From positions 1 to 28,347 of the forward strand of contig JAQGBZ010000595.1 in NCBI GenBank assembly GCA_034687125.1: a stretch of DNA of 28,347 bases. The letters run 5' to 3'. This document shows positions 11,510 to 20,929 of this stretch, in pieces (positions within the stretch are counted from its first letter, which is position 1; each line of letters opens with the position of its first letter). Source of the DNA: Neelides folsomi. Its lineage: Eukaryota > Arthropoda > Collembola > Neelipleona > Neelidae. The notes below the pieces were generated by a model that had not been told where the DNA came from, did not search any database, and saw only the letters and a program-made list of their open reading frames with translations. The translations under genes and the position numbers were made by a program.

Positions 11510-12826
11510 TTAAACAGTACTCTTTTTCTTATGAGTTGCTCGATGCTTTGCCATGTGGTCTTTGCGAATGAAGCCTCGACCACAGTCTTTACAGAGATAT
11601 GGCTTCTCGCCTGTGTGAAGACATAAATGCCTTCGGAGGTCTGTCTTATGGTTAAATTGTTTGGGGCATAGGTCACATTTATACGGTTTATCATCTGAAC
11701 CATGTTTGGCGACATGATCGGAGAGAGCAGGAGCCTCTGGAAATTTTTTCCCGCACATCTGACATTTGAACGGCTTCTTGGTACCGGCATGGGAACTGTT
11801 GGTGTGCTGGGTGAGGTAGCATGGTCGCCCGAAAGTCTTCGAACAGGTTGGACACTGGTAAACTTCTCGCCGCCCTTCCTCCAGGATCGAATCTCCGACC
11901 GAATCAGGATAGTTAGGACTTCCTTCGCCCTCTGAAGAACCAGAAACCGTTCCAGACATTTCCGTCTCGTCCTCAAAAAAACTCCCCGCAAGAGAATGGG
12001 AAACGCTGCCTGACCTTGCTTCCTCCGGACTATCCTGCTCCACTTTGACGGACTCGTAAGGGCGGTCGAACACTTGGCTGCTCGGGGAGCTCCTCTGCTC
12101 TTCTCGCCCATTGGACCCAAAGTTGGACTGCGGTGGACCGTTGGCCGGGAAGTTGGAAGTTCCTCCTGGTGGGCCGTGAAATGTGTTAGGGTCGTAGTGC
12201 GAGAACCCGACAGTGCTGAAAGGAGGAAGAGACGAGCCTTCCATTGAGTACGGCCCCGAGCTGTAAACCGTTGTGGGAATGGCAGAAGCGCTCGTGAACG
12301 GACTCGAGTTGCCCATGCCTTCTGGTGGAAAGCCATTTGAGAAAGGATGAGGTGAGTGGGTGGAGACTTGGAAGTGGTGGAACTGCTGTTGCTGCTGACC
12401 CGATGGTGGTTGTTGGATGTGGTGGGCCTGGATGTACTGCTGGGCTATTCCACTTGTTGGAGGAGTATTAGATCCATAGGCAGAAGAAATTGGCGGGTGG
12501 TAGGGCTGACCTCCTGGCAAGCCCATGACAAAAGATGGCCCATTGTTTGGTGAGCGTGCTGGATGCCCTGGTTGAGGAAGAAAGTTGCTTTCTCTCGATC
12601 CAGAAGGAGGCATGTAGATCGGAGTGCTCTTTCCAGAAATCGACTCTTCACTTTTATTCCCCGAATCCCTAAGTGGTGGACTAGACGTCGGTTCAGAGCT
12701 GTCCATCGAGTCTGTACCATTTCCTCCAGACCCACCACCAATACTTTTCTTACTTTCTGGAGGGCTTCGTTTTCCTGGCTTGCTTGGCATTTCTTCCACC
12801 ATTTCCCCTTTCTGACGTATCGAGTT
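11510..12826 (-). CDS. C2H2 zinc-finger transcription factor, coding exon 2 (residues 381-818 and stop)
   Basis: Terminal coding exon of the same protein. The minus-strand acceptor is TTTTTAG|AACTCG (AG at 12828-12827). Eight codons (NSIRQKGE) precede the first Met, so the junction reads ...TTLHK|NSIRQKG and stays open; the Met at 12802 is internal. Residues 396-407 are basic. Residues 420-630 are low complexity (Ser, Pro, Gly, Gln; Gln run 524-528). VKVEQDSP at 640-647 fits the phospho-dependent SUMOylation consensus. Residues 662-702 are acidic and Ser-rich. Four fingers follow: C705/C708/H721/H726 (HX4H), C735/C738/H751/H755, C764/C767/H780/H784 and C792/C795/H808/H812. The linker between the last two is the canonical TGEKPY; the others are variant (TKKPF, DDKPY). 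The chain ends six residues after the last His, TAA at 11512-11510. Four tandem fingers imply sequence-specific DNA binding in the nucleus; activator or repressor activity cannot be told. No KRAB, BTB or ZAD domain is visible. Confidence 0.93.
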   Translation of the reverse strand, partial: NSIRQKGEMVEEMPSKPGKRSPPESKKSIGGGSGGNGTDSMDSSEPTSSPPLRDSGNKSEESISGKSTPIYMPPSGSRESNFLPQPGHPARSPNNGPSFVMGLPGGQPYHPPISSAYGSNTPPTSGIAQQYIQAHHIQQPPSGQQQQQFHHFQVSTHSPHPFSNGFPPEGMGNSSPFTSASAIPTTVYSSGPYSMEGSSLPPFSTVGFSHYDPNTFHGPPGGTSNFPANGPPQSNFGSNGREEQRSSPSSQVFDRPYESVKVEQDSPEEARSGSVSHSLAGSFFEDETEMSGTVSGSSEGEGSPNYPDSVGDSILEEGRREVYQCPTCSKTFGRPCYLTQHTNSSHAGTKKPFKCQMCGKKFPEAPALSDHVAKHGSDDKPYKCDLCPKQFNHKTDLRRHLCLHTGEKPYLCKDCGRGFIRKDHMAKHRATHKKKSTV

Positions 12827-14503
12827 CTAAAAATTGAAAACAGTGCTAATTAATCTTTCATGTTCATTCTATGGTTAATACTCGTATAATAATTATTAAA
12901 TAAAATTATAAAATGAAATGAAGCTCTAAAATGAAAACCATGAATTATGAGAAAGAGGAATAGGTAAGTAATATATTTTAATTGTAAAGTTTAAAAAGTG
13001 GATGAAAAATAAGAGGAATGTGGAAATGAAATTTAATTCAATATTCAGAATTTTGCTTAATTTGCATCATCAAAAAACGTTTTTTAGCATTAGCTTAGCA
13101 TTTTAGCTAATTCCATCAACTTGTAAAGCGACTTTTGTGAAATAACTTGATGCATTGATTTGTGTGTTAAGTAGTAAAATGTATTATTAATGTTATATGT
13201 GAGGATTTGAAGATATTTATGTGACCATTCACCACCCAAGGAGGTAGTTAAATCAGCTTTCCTATATAATATGCTCCCTAGACACCGATTGTTCTCTACT
13301 ATTTTCCATGTGTCTCTAGAGTCTTCCTTTGACATGTGAGAAGTCTGATCTAAAATGATTGCTTCCTCGCCTCCACATTAAATGTGAAAAACACAATGGA
13401 GCGTGGAAATAAAATTCGGAAAGTGATGTTCATTACACAAAGCTCTCGTTTGGCAATGGGACTTGAAGCACAAAGACTCGTTGGAAATGAGCAAACCTCG
13501 AACTGGACACTCACAATGAACATCTGAGCCTCAGATGGACAAATCCCTTGAAAGAGCATAAAAGTGAGAGATGAATGAAATAAACTCTACTCCATTCGTT
13601 CCACTCGACTGTAAGATACATAAAATTTGACCAGGCAAAAGTATTCTTAATGCCTTCTTCGGAAATGGGCAAGAGAGAATATTAAGTAGTTTTATGTCTT
13701 TTCCTTGCAAAATACCACATCTGTACTACTTACCTATTGCTTAACCAAAGAGATACACCTTCCTTCCAATCATGAAACTTGCACTAAAACTTTTTCCTAT
13801 CTCTATGCATCATGGGTTTACAAGCTTCGAAATGAGAAGAGACTCATTTTGAATTTTGACGTGAAGAAGAGAAAGGATCTCCTCATCGTAAAACGCTTTT
13901 TTCAATCTCCTCCCATCCCAAATGGAATAATGTCAATAAAAGAATTTTCTTATTAGAGATCCATTCCATAACATACATGTAACATCAGCCAACCGTAATA
14001 TAAACTATATCTATGATATCTGTTTATACGTAATATTATGTATGTACATATACATAAATGTGTTTTACAATAAAAAGCTTGTATTCGAATTTTTTGTTTG
14101 GTTATATGTATGTAACATATAATACTTATTTATGTATTATAACATAATATAAGGATAATATTAAATAATGTTTGGTGTTTTACTTCTGTCATGTTTCCTA
14201 TATATTAGTATGTACTCTATACAGGTACTTCAAATATACATATACTATATTTACATTAATGTATAGTACTTGTAGAGCATTAGTGTTAATTAATATAAAT
14301 GAATATAAGAATTTGATATCCTAAGTATCGTTTGGTGCCGAAAATTTCTCACTCAAAAGATGGAAAAATATTGACAATGAAATATGTTTTGCGTAAGGAG
14401 CAAAGATGTACAGAGAAAGAAAATTGATATTAAAGATATATATAGGTATAATAAAGGTGTTTTAGTAATGTATATACTCATAGATATAAGAATCAGGACA
14501 TAC
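12827..14503 (-). other. Phase-0 intron between the two zinc-finger coding exons
   Basis: The 1,677-bp intron begins GTATGT (14503-14498) and ends TTTTTAG (AG at 12828-12827), leaving the frame open on both sides. It is mostly A+T-rich. An island at about 13340-13640 has more balanced composition and holds an 8-bp palindrome arm pair (13521-13528 and 13530-13537, centre C). A further good minus-strand donor, AG|GTAAGT, lies at 13733-13732, but I could not find a matching in-frame exon ahead of it, so it may be a cryptic site or belong to a non-coding alternative exon. Nothing else recognisable. Confidence 0.85.
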
Positions 14504-15643
14504 CTTATGTAAGGTGGTTCCATAGTGTCTTTTCAAATGCCCGCTGCTCGTAAACCATTTGTTACAGGCTTGGCAATTATAGGTTTTCGGACGTTTGCAC
14601 TCTCCCCCTTTCCAGCCTTTCCCTTTACCAGGAGTTGCGTTGGATCCCTTAGGAGCCGCAGGTGATCTCTTAGGTGACTTAACATTTGGGCGGGGTGAGG
14701 GCCGTGCGGGAGCCTCATCACTATCATAAACACCACGAATTCCATTGAACTGTTCTGGTGCAAAAGAGTGGTGACCAGGCGGCTGTTGGCCTGATGTTTC
14801 CTGCGGTGGATAGTTACCGCTATCTGGTCGTACAATGTCGTAAACAATGTTTGAGCCGTTCGGTGGAGGGAGAGAGTTCGGATAAGATGGATGGTGATCT
14901 CCCGGAAAACCTGGCCCATTTGGAGTCGGAGGCACAAAGTCAGGTGGAGCGTGCCAGCCGTTATTTCCTGTAGGATTTTGTAGCTGGAGGAGCGGCGGAG
15001 GCAATAAATGCGGAAGATAAGGGCGGTGAAAGAAATTGGCATTGGCCCTCTCGGCAGCCTGCTGCTGCTGATAGATGTGAACCTTATGAGAGTCGAGATC
15101 GAGGATTTCTGCCGGAGACTCCGCCGGGTTTGCTCCGTTTCCTGGTCTGTTGGCATTGCGTGAGCCAGGCGAGAAGATGTGAGACCCGTGGGGAATCCCG
15201 TAAAGGTGATGTGAACCTCCGTGTGGGTCAACAGGTGGTGTGGGATGAAACGCGTTCCTGTAGCTCATCGGCGGTTCCACGTGATGATCCCCTGTGTTGT
15301 TGTTGTACTGCGGAGGGACAAAGTGCCCTTGTTGAACTTCGCCTTGGCTTGGGAAGTAATTGCTCCCGCCGTTTTCTGTGTGGGGCGGTGGGATGTCTTG
15401 GGCTCCTGCCCGGTGATTTGACTTTTCCATTGACTCTTGGTTTGCCCACCGGGTAAGAAGGTTTTCCTTGTGGTAACTCAAATGGACCTCGAGGCTCGTG
15501 CTTGACTCAAACATGACTCCACAGTCCTTGCAGTAATGTCCAGATGAACCTCCGGCTTGCTGATGTGGGTGATGTTGAACGGAATGTGTTTGCTGGTGTC
15601 CCGGGTTTGGGGTAACAGTCGTGGCCATCTCTTTAAGAATCAT
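14504..15643 (-). CDS. C2H2 zinc-finger transcription factor, coding exon 1 (residues 1-380)
   Basis: First coding exon of an 818-residue zinc-finger protein, joined in frame to 12826-11510. A typical C2H2 finger lies at residues 37-58 (C38, C41, H54, H58) and is followed by a charged tail ending KENLLTRWA. Residues 80-320 are rich in Pro, His, Asn and Gly, with a short motif ILDLDSHKVHIY at 180-191 running into a Gln stretch (192-195) and a likely helix. Residues 322-353 are strongly basic (a likely nuclear localisation or DNA-contact segment). A second finger at 355-379 has wide His spacing (C357, C360, H373, H379; HX5H). The exon ends AAG|GTATGT, an ideal donor, right after this finger. 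An in-frame stop upstream (TGA near 15670) bounds the ORF. M1 (15643) and M6 (15628) both have acceptable start contexts. From memory the fingers resemble an insect family like Drosophila dati/CG2052. I have not verified this, so no symbol is given. The zinc-finger call itself is near certain. Confidence 0.93.
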
Positions 15644-15671
15644 TTTTAGGAAGGGTTGCTTCCATTCTCAT
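15633..15671 (-). promoter_or_regulatory. Upstream ORF overlapping the zinc-finger start codon
   Basis: Reading the minus strand just 5' of the main ATG, a 12-codon frame (MRMEATLPKNDS) starts at 15671, has a second ATG at 15665 in strong context (A at -3, G at +4), runs through the main M1 codon (15643) in another frame and stops at TAA 15635-15633. That stop is 4 nt before the in-frame M6 codon (15628-15626; G at -3, G at +4). If the mRNA contains this leader, the uORF would reduce use of M1 and could favour restart at M6. The frames are seen directly; presence in the mRNA and any regulatory effect are inferred. Confidence 0.45.
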
Positions 15672-16645
15672 AACTTATAAAACTATACTGGCATCAACTG
15701 TGATTTGAAACAAAGCTTGAGCACTTTTTGCTTAAAAGTTCAATAAATTAAAGTCAGGAGGACTGTTGTCTATTTCAATTTGATTAATGCGAACATAATT
15801 ATTAAAAGCTTGTGAGAGAGGGGAGACTGCAGGCAGTAAATTGGAGACTCGGTCGGAATTGATTCAAAATTCCAGTCACTCCCGAGTCAATTCGGTGCAA
15901 AGGATGGGGCTGAGATTTTTTCCAATGGAGGAGATCCGTAGCAAATTGAATGAAGAGAGAGGGATAAGGTGATGAATACGTCGATGATGAAGGAACAATG
16001 ACAAAATGGTTATAGTCGAGGAATGAATATATGATTATTCTTCCTTTTGAGTGGCGGAGAGCCTTGAGGCTTATTTTCCTTTCGAGTCAACCGTATTTTT
16101 CCTCAGATGCACACACAGCAGAACCTTTGGCGTCTCTTATTAGGATTTCCCTGTTTATTATGAGTATTTCGGAGATCGGAGTGATGGCGGTGAGGTCGGG
16201 GCTTTACATTGGATTTGCTATGGAATTCGAAATGCCAATCACTGGGAGGAGACGAGTGGGATGGGAGAGACGAGTGTGAAATAGTACTTGACTCTGAGCT
16301 GGCTCTCCTGCCTCCTTCGGACGTTTTCAAATGACATGACACGACGGCGACACACAATGCATTCCAAATTGATTCCTTTCTTCTTTCCTTACGTTAGGAT
16401 GGAATTCTAATATTCCATTTCAATTTCCATCCAGAAGTGACTCTAACTTGAAGCTTTACGAGTCAGATTCAACTCCAGTGTCAGCACAGCACTCAGAAAC
16501 TTTCAAACTCAATTCAATTTCCCCGACAATAAGAAAAGAACACAAGTTTGTTTTCCCCCATCACTCTCCCACTTTGATTTCAGCTTCCGTGAGGACGTCG
16601 TCGGTAGTGGCGGCAACTTCAGCTTCCTCTCTATCTTCTTCCTAA
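15672..16645. promoter_or_regulatory. Balanced-composition region 5' of the zinc-finger gene, ending at a plus-strand splice donor
   Basis: The part at 15800-16640 is less A+T-rich than its surroundings and holds overlapping short ORFs on both strands with no recognised domain. Purine-rich GAGAG stretches occur at 15810-15835 and 15950-15962. At 16646 a good plus-strand donor (CTAA|GTAAGTAC) follows a pyrimidine-rich sequence, as expected for a non-coding first exon of a transcript leaving in the other direction. The region could be promoter, 5' UTR or intron of the zinc-finger gene. Confidence 0.3.
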
Positions 16646-18264
16646 GTAAGTACATATATGCGAATTATAATATGAATCACAAAATTTGAATTTTGAATAT
16701 TTTATGGAACAGGTACACAGAACTCGAGTTTGATTTCTTTTGTATTCTCCTCTCAGAAAATCTCTTTGAGTCAGCTCAACCAATTTCTGATAAGAACCGA
16801 AATCAAATATTTTTTCCCTTCGTCTCGCTCTTATGAGCTCAAAAGGAAAATTTCCCGCTTTCCCCTTTCATCCTTTCTTCAAAAGGCGTACATAAATGAG
16901 CGAGGACGTAAATTTGTCTCAATAAAAAAAAACAAAGAAAACTGAATCATCTATTAATATGATAATTCTGAATTTCGAGGAAAGTCCTGCCACCGATTTT
17001 CAAGATTGCTTCTTTTGAGCTTCCAATTTTTCTGATTTACGCTAAAATGAGAAATCCTGAGGGAATCATTCTTTCTTATCTATTGATTCTCTTATTTGCT
17101 CAACATTTCCATTTTATGACATTTTCCTGAGTACCTGGAAAATTTTTTATTGAAAAAAACGCAGACTTGCGCTTCACTCAAGATTTTCAAATTGAATTTG
17201 AAATTTGAAGGATTCATCCTTAATACTTTTTGGTAACGTAAATATAAATAAGTGGGCCTTTCCGAATAGACTATAGGAAAACTTATTGGGCGCTCGTAGA
17301 GCTACTTAAAATAGGACTTTTCAACACAGCATGGAGCAGTAAGAAAAACATATTTTTAAGGTAAGTTTTCAAGGGCTTTAATTCTGTCTGTCTCCAACCT
17401 CTCTGCCGTCTTAACAATGGATATGGAAAATATAATCCCGACACTTAAATATCTGACCATTTCAACTGGTAAGGCATGTATGTATATTATATACATAAAT
17501 TGCAAGACACATTTGACTAAGGCTTTCTTAAACCTATGTAGTTGATTTAAACTTGAGATTATTTTATTAATGAATTAATTTTATATCAGTAGGTATGTAA
17601 TGTATAGTATTTGAATAATATCTAGTGTATCATATAACTTGAAATCTAACTTTGTACTTCATTAATCCCTTGCAAGCATTTCCTATAAATTGTCATACGT
17701 AATTTCAAACCTAGGTTCTATAAATGCTTCTATACTAAATACTCTTTATGCTAAATACTCTATACATTCGATATACCATCAATATATGTATTAGAATTGT
17801 TTACTTTAAATTTCGAATAATAAAATTCTGTCTTTGAGTAAAATCAATGATCAACAATCGTCCTGAAGCATCATTACATTTAATAATCACATTTTCATAA
17901 AATTCTAATTAAGAATATTTTTTATGTTGATAATTCAAAGAATCCGATTATCTGAATTTAAATGTTCTTTCAAGCGACATTTTAAAGTTGGGTTGGGTTT
18001 TGTTTAAAGATATGTTAATTATGAATAATAACGTTGTCAATTCTAGGTATTTTCTTGCATAAATAAACGGTCAAAACCAATTTACATAGCAAATGTAAGT
18101 TCAGAATCAATTGAGGTAAGGTTTTTAAATGGAGATTTTAGAAACTGGAAGTGCATAACAAATAAATGAAATTACACTGCTTAGATTTGGAGAAATTGAA
18201 GGACAATATCAAAGTATATTTTGAAGGAAGTAAAGAAGAGTAAGGTAAAGAGAAAAGTTTTGCG
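16646..18264. other. Non-coding stretch with isolated plus-strand donors
   Basis: A+T-rich with no significant ORF. Plus-strand donor-like sites AAG|GTAAGT at 17361 and GAG|GTAAGG at 18116 are good matches but have no coding exon before them. A 31-nt stretch (17330-17360) lies between an acceptor-like ttcaacacag and the first of these and contains a stop, so if an exon it is non-coding. Confidence 0.35.
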
Positions 18265-18270
18265 ACCTAC

Positions 18271-18405
18271 CTTAGTAGTTTGAACAAAGCAGGGCAGAGA
18301 AAAGTGGGATGAGTAAAAAAAGTTATCTGCTCATTCCAGTCCCGTGTGAGTTGTAGAAAAGGATTTGAAGAACTTGTGGGGGAGATTAGGGGTCTACTTT
18401 GAACT
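18271..18405 (-). promoter_or_regulatory. Possible non-coding first exon with initiator, minus strand
   Basis: The minus strand carries an arthropod-type initiator TCAGTT (18407-18402, A+1 at 18405) and, 135 nt on, a good donor CTAAG|GTAGGT (GT at 18270-18269). It points toward the zinc-finger gene about 2.6 kb downstream, so it could be a 5' UTR exon. No DPE is visible at +28. Inferred from signals only. Confidence 0.25.
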
Positions 18406-18591
18406 GACCACTCCAAGGAATTTAATCGAAAGAGACGGAACTAAAGCAGCGGGGATCTGTCAGTTTCAGTTCCTTCCTTGTTTCCTTTAAATGTAAGGAC
18501 AGGTATACGGAGGAGCGTCTTCGTCGAGATACTGTATTATGAGAGAGATAGGAGGAAATGATGATGAGTGTAATGTAATGTAGTCAGAGGT

Positions 18592-18795
18592 GTGTGTATA
18601 AAGTATGGGACCTTAAGGGAACTGGAAGAGGAGCTCAGGGACTTGTCTGCCGACCCTGAGCCGAGTTCAAATGAATGTGAGGAAGGAACGGAGGGATCCT
18701 CGGATACGAATGGAATCTCGAGTCGACGAAAACCAGCAAAAGTGAACCTCGGTAGAAGAGCATTATTGCCATCCCATGCTATTTTCCCCTTGTAG
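18592..18795 (+). CDS. Possible acidic exon or small ORF, unknown
   Basis: An open plus-strand frame without an ATG at its left edge (the frame opens after TAG near 18580). Its peptide is acidic and helix-like at first (LRELEEELRDL), then Ser/Glu-rich, then basic (SSRRKPAKVNLGRR). Codon choice is more gene-like than around it. Possible acceptor sites (atgtag, cttaag) and a weak donor (CTCG|GTAGAAG at about 18750) fit an internal exon, but no partner is identified and the ORF ends in TAG. Probably unsupported without RNA data. Confidence 0.2.
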   Translation: MCIKYGTLRELEEELRDLSADPEPSSNECEEGTEGSSDTNGISSRRKPAKVNLGRRALLPSHAIFPL

Positions 18796-19402
18796 GTTTC
18801 AACCTCCGCTCATATTCGCCCTCCTCCCTCCTATGCTTACCCTTACTATACAAACACCTTCTTGACCTCGCCTCTTCTCTCATCTCAGCCTCTTTTTTAA
18901 CTTCCTTTCAATTAAACACCTGGCCTTTTTCAACCAAACCATTTTCATAAAATTATCAACTCCACTATTAAAGTCAAATATAACGAACAGTTAAATTAAA
19001 TTTTTGAATGTAATAACTTTTAACGCTTAGCCAATAGCAGCATTTAAAGCATCAACATTCTTTGGAATTCCGGAATGTTTGCTAAGCATTTAAGTTGATT
19101 AGCATACATACTGCATGCTAATCAACGTTCCTTCAAAGTTCTCATTTTGATTGAGTTACTTTGCATTTTAACCTGATGAATGATTGAATGAAAAGATTTT
19201 TCCTGTAAAATATACTTAAGTATAGTATGAATGTATTGAGATCCGATAGTATTATATATTAATCTAAATATCTCCTTCCGGCTTTTCTTTTATCCTTTTG
19301 ATAAGATTGGACTCGCATGTCAGGAACCAAAGCAAGATATTTATTAAAGAAAATTGTTATTGAATATTTGAGAAATTATATATATGATGTTGAAAATACT
19401 AT
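18796..19402. other. Non-coding stretch, nothing recognised apart from one inverted repeat
   Basis: Pyrimidine-rich at 18796-18900, A+T-rich after that. Contains the inverted repeat listed separately at 19094-19126. Confidence 0.5.
19094..19126. repeat. Inverted repeat, 12-bp perfect arms, 9-nt loop
   Basis: gttgattagcat (19094-19105), loop of nine bases, then atgctaatcaac (19115-19126). The arms contain ATTAG/CTAAT homeodomain-like cores. Confidence 0.8.
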
Positions 19403-19684
19403 ATGAATAGTAGGAGATTGGATCCATTGGAGCTTGGCAATGTTGGTCATCAGGAGGAGAATGTTGAAGGGATGCTGGCCCACTTCTCGAGGGACGCGAA
19501 GGGGAGGAGGCCCTTTGAGGGGCGAGGGACGCTGGCCATCTTGCCATCTTGGCTCCCGAGTAGGCCAATGGCTAATGGAGATGTGGGCCCTACGGAGTAC
19601 TTCAAGATCGGGTACTCACCTACCTTCTCCTCCTGCTGCCTTCAGCTTTGCTGGGCCCATTCCCTTCGACATTCGACAGTCTGA
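19403..19684 (+). CDS. Possible exon of unknown protein, plus strand
   Basis: A 93-codon frame with a strong excess of G-first and G/C-third codons from 19410 to about 19610 (for example LGNVGHQEENVEGML, later GPTEYFKIG). After about 19610 the peptide loses this character (SSCCLQLCWAH). No domain recognised. The same DNA is open on the opposite strand (19344-19568 minus, Ser/Pro-rich) and in a second plus frame (19434-19937), so the composition may create the ORFs. The interval is the least A+T-rich of its neighbourhood. Treat as a candidate only. Confidence 0.2.
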   Translation: MNSRRLDPLELGNVGHQEENVEGMLAHFSRDAKGRRPFEGRGTLAILPSWLPSRPMANGDVGPTEYFKIGYSPTFSSCCLQLCWAHSLRHSTV

Positions 19685-19883
19685 GTCCCCTCTCTCAAAA
19701 TTCAAAGAGCGGAGTGAATCACTTCACTTGAGCCCGACTACCTTCGCCTCACCCCTAATGCAAAACCAAACACCCGAAAATTCAGATTCATCGAAGCAAG
19801 CTGGCTGCGGAGAAGAAGAATCTCATCTACTACCATCGTCATCATATCCATTCCTCTCTTCATATTCTAAAAAGATTTCATAT
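19620..19883 (-). promoter_or_regulatory. Possible first exon on the minus strand with tandem splice donors
   Basis: Downstream of the TATA box at 19904-19910, the minus strand runs to two overlapping donors, GAAG|GTAGGT (GT at 19623-19622) and GTAG|GTGAGT (GT at 19619-19618). An ATG at 19672-19670 opens a 16-codon reading MSKGMGPAKLKAAGGE before the first donor. It may be a uORF or a short coding start. Direction and spacing allow a distal 5' exon of the zinc-finger gene 4 kb downstream; no transcript evidence is available. Confidence 0.28.
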
Positions 19884-19903
19884 GAAGAAGAGCGAGAGCT
19901 CAG

Positions 19904-19910
19904 TTTTATA
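19904..19910 (-). promoter_or_regulatory. TATA box, minus strand
   Basis: TATAAAA on the minus strand, inside a near-palindromic gagctcagttttataactga context, with a TTCA+1 start-like site about 27 bases on (A at 19883). It precedes the possible first exon described at 19620-19883. The match is exact but common in A+T-rich DNA. Confidence 0.25.
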
Positions 19911-20399
19911 ACTGACTCACGAACTCAAGTTCGTTAAAATCCGAATCCCCCTTTAATAGACTTCCCTCCCTCTCCTCACATCTCAATGAGACGTGAGGGC
20001 AACTAATGAAATGAATTTTATTCTGAGAGAGACGAAGCGTAATCAAAGGGCCCCCCTTCCTTTCCTTCGACAGCCGATCATTCACATCCACTCTCAAAAT
20101 CTTATCCATATGTAGAATACAAATTTTAAATATTCATTCCGACAGTTTCCTCTTTGTATATATATTGGAATTTTGATTCAACTTACTATTTATCTTCTCA
20201 GGTGAATTGAGTTTTCCTGTTGAACCCTCAAAGCAAGATTAGGCAAGATTATTAATCTCTTACTTTCCATGCTGCTATTCTTAATTAGATGTTTTAAATT
20301 GAAATTCCAAAAATTCTATAAGTGTATTATAATAATTAAATAAATTAAATAGGAAGATCCTGATTAATAGATATGCCATTTAACAATAAACTAGGTTAT

Positions 20400-20900
20400 G
20401 GAGGCGTGTGCGAGTAACCTGCGGCAGGAGCCATCGACCCTTCAAAATGTCCCATCTTATTATTACCAAATTAAATGGTCCTGTCCTTTACCGTCCCAAA
20501 CCACTTGTCCCGAGGTTTTCACTTGGGCAAAGGCGGGCGTGTGGATGGAATCGTTTAGGTCAATCGCGGGTAAGGGTAAGGAGAGATAAGTAAAAGGTCG
20601 GTGAATAAAACGACTTGAGGAAAAGGGAAGAAGGTACGCGTGTGATCGGTTCAAAGAAAAAATTGGGTTCTGTTGGTGGCTCGTGGACGGAAGACCGACC
20701 TTTAGCTCATATGGGACGAACCTATGGGATTTGATTCCTCTTTTCGGTAAGAAAGGGGGCTAGAAGGGCCTTTAACCGAAAACCCGAATAACTCGTGAGA
20801 GCTACCGCACCTTCTCACTACAACTTACAACTTACGCACCCCAATGACATCGACCTTTCCTTACAGACCACCGCAATCTTACGCAGGTTGGCCCCAACAC
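20400..20900. other. Compositionally distinct block, about 48% G+C
   Basis: Hand counting of 20401-20880 gives 233 G+C in 480 bases, against far lower values just after 20930. It carries short overlapping ORFs on both strands (20398-20589, 20408-20593 plus; 20463-20654 minus) that show no recognised domain. I do not recognise rRNA, tRNA or a transposon. Edges are fairly sharp on both sides. Confidence 0.5.
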
Positions 20901-20929
20901 CTTCAACCCTTTATTACTCCCATAATTCA

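Noticed and set aside
11488..12336. 282-codon minus-strand ORF overlapping the zinc-finger exon
   Set aside because: It lies in a different frame of exon 2, has no zinc-finger or other domain, and is a shadow created by the G+C-rich coding sequence.
12800..12802. ATG at 12802 as the start of an independent four-finger protein
   Set aside because: The frame is open upstream to a good acceptor and joins in phase to the finger-2 exon, so this Met is most likely internal (residue 389). A short isoform cannot be excluded.
14533..15231. 232-codon minus-strand ORF inside exon 1
   Set aside because: Alternative frame of the proline/histidine-rich exon; the main frame holds both fingers and the exact splice junction.
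15130..15456. 108-codon plus-strand ORF antisense to exon 1
   Set aside because: Mirror of the biased coding composition; no domain and no independent signals.
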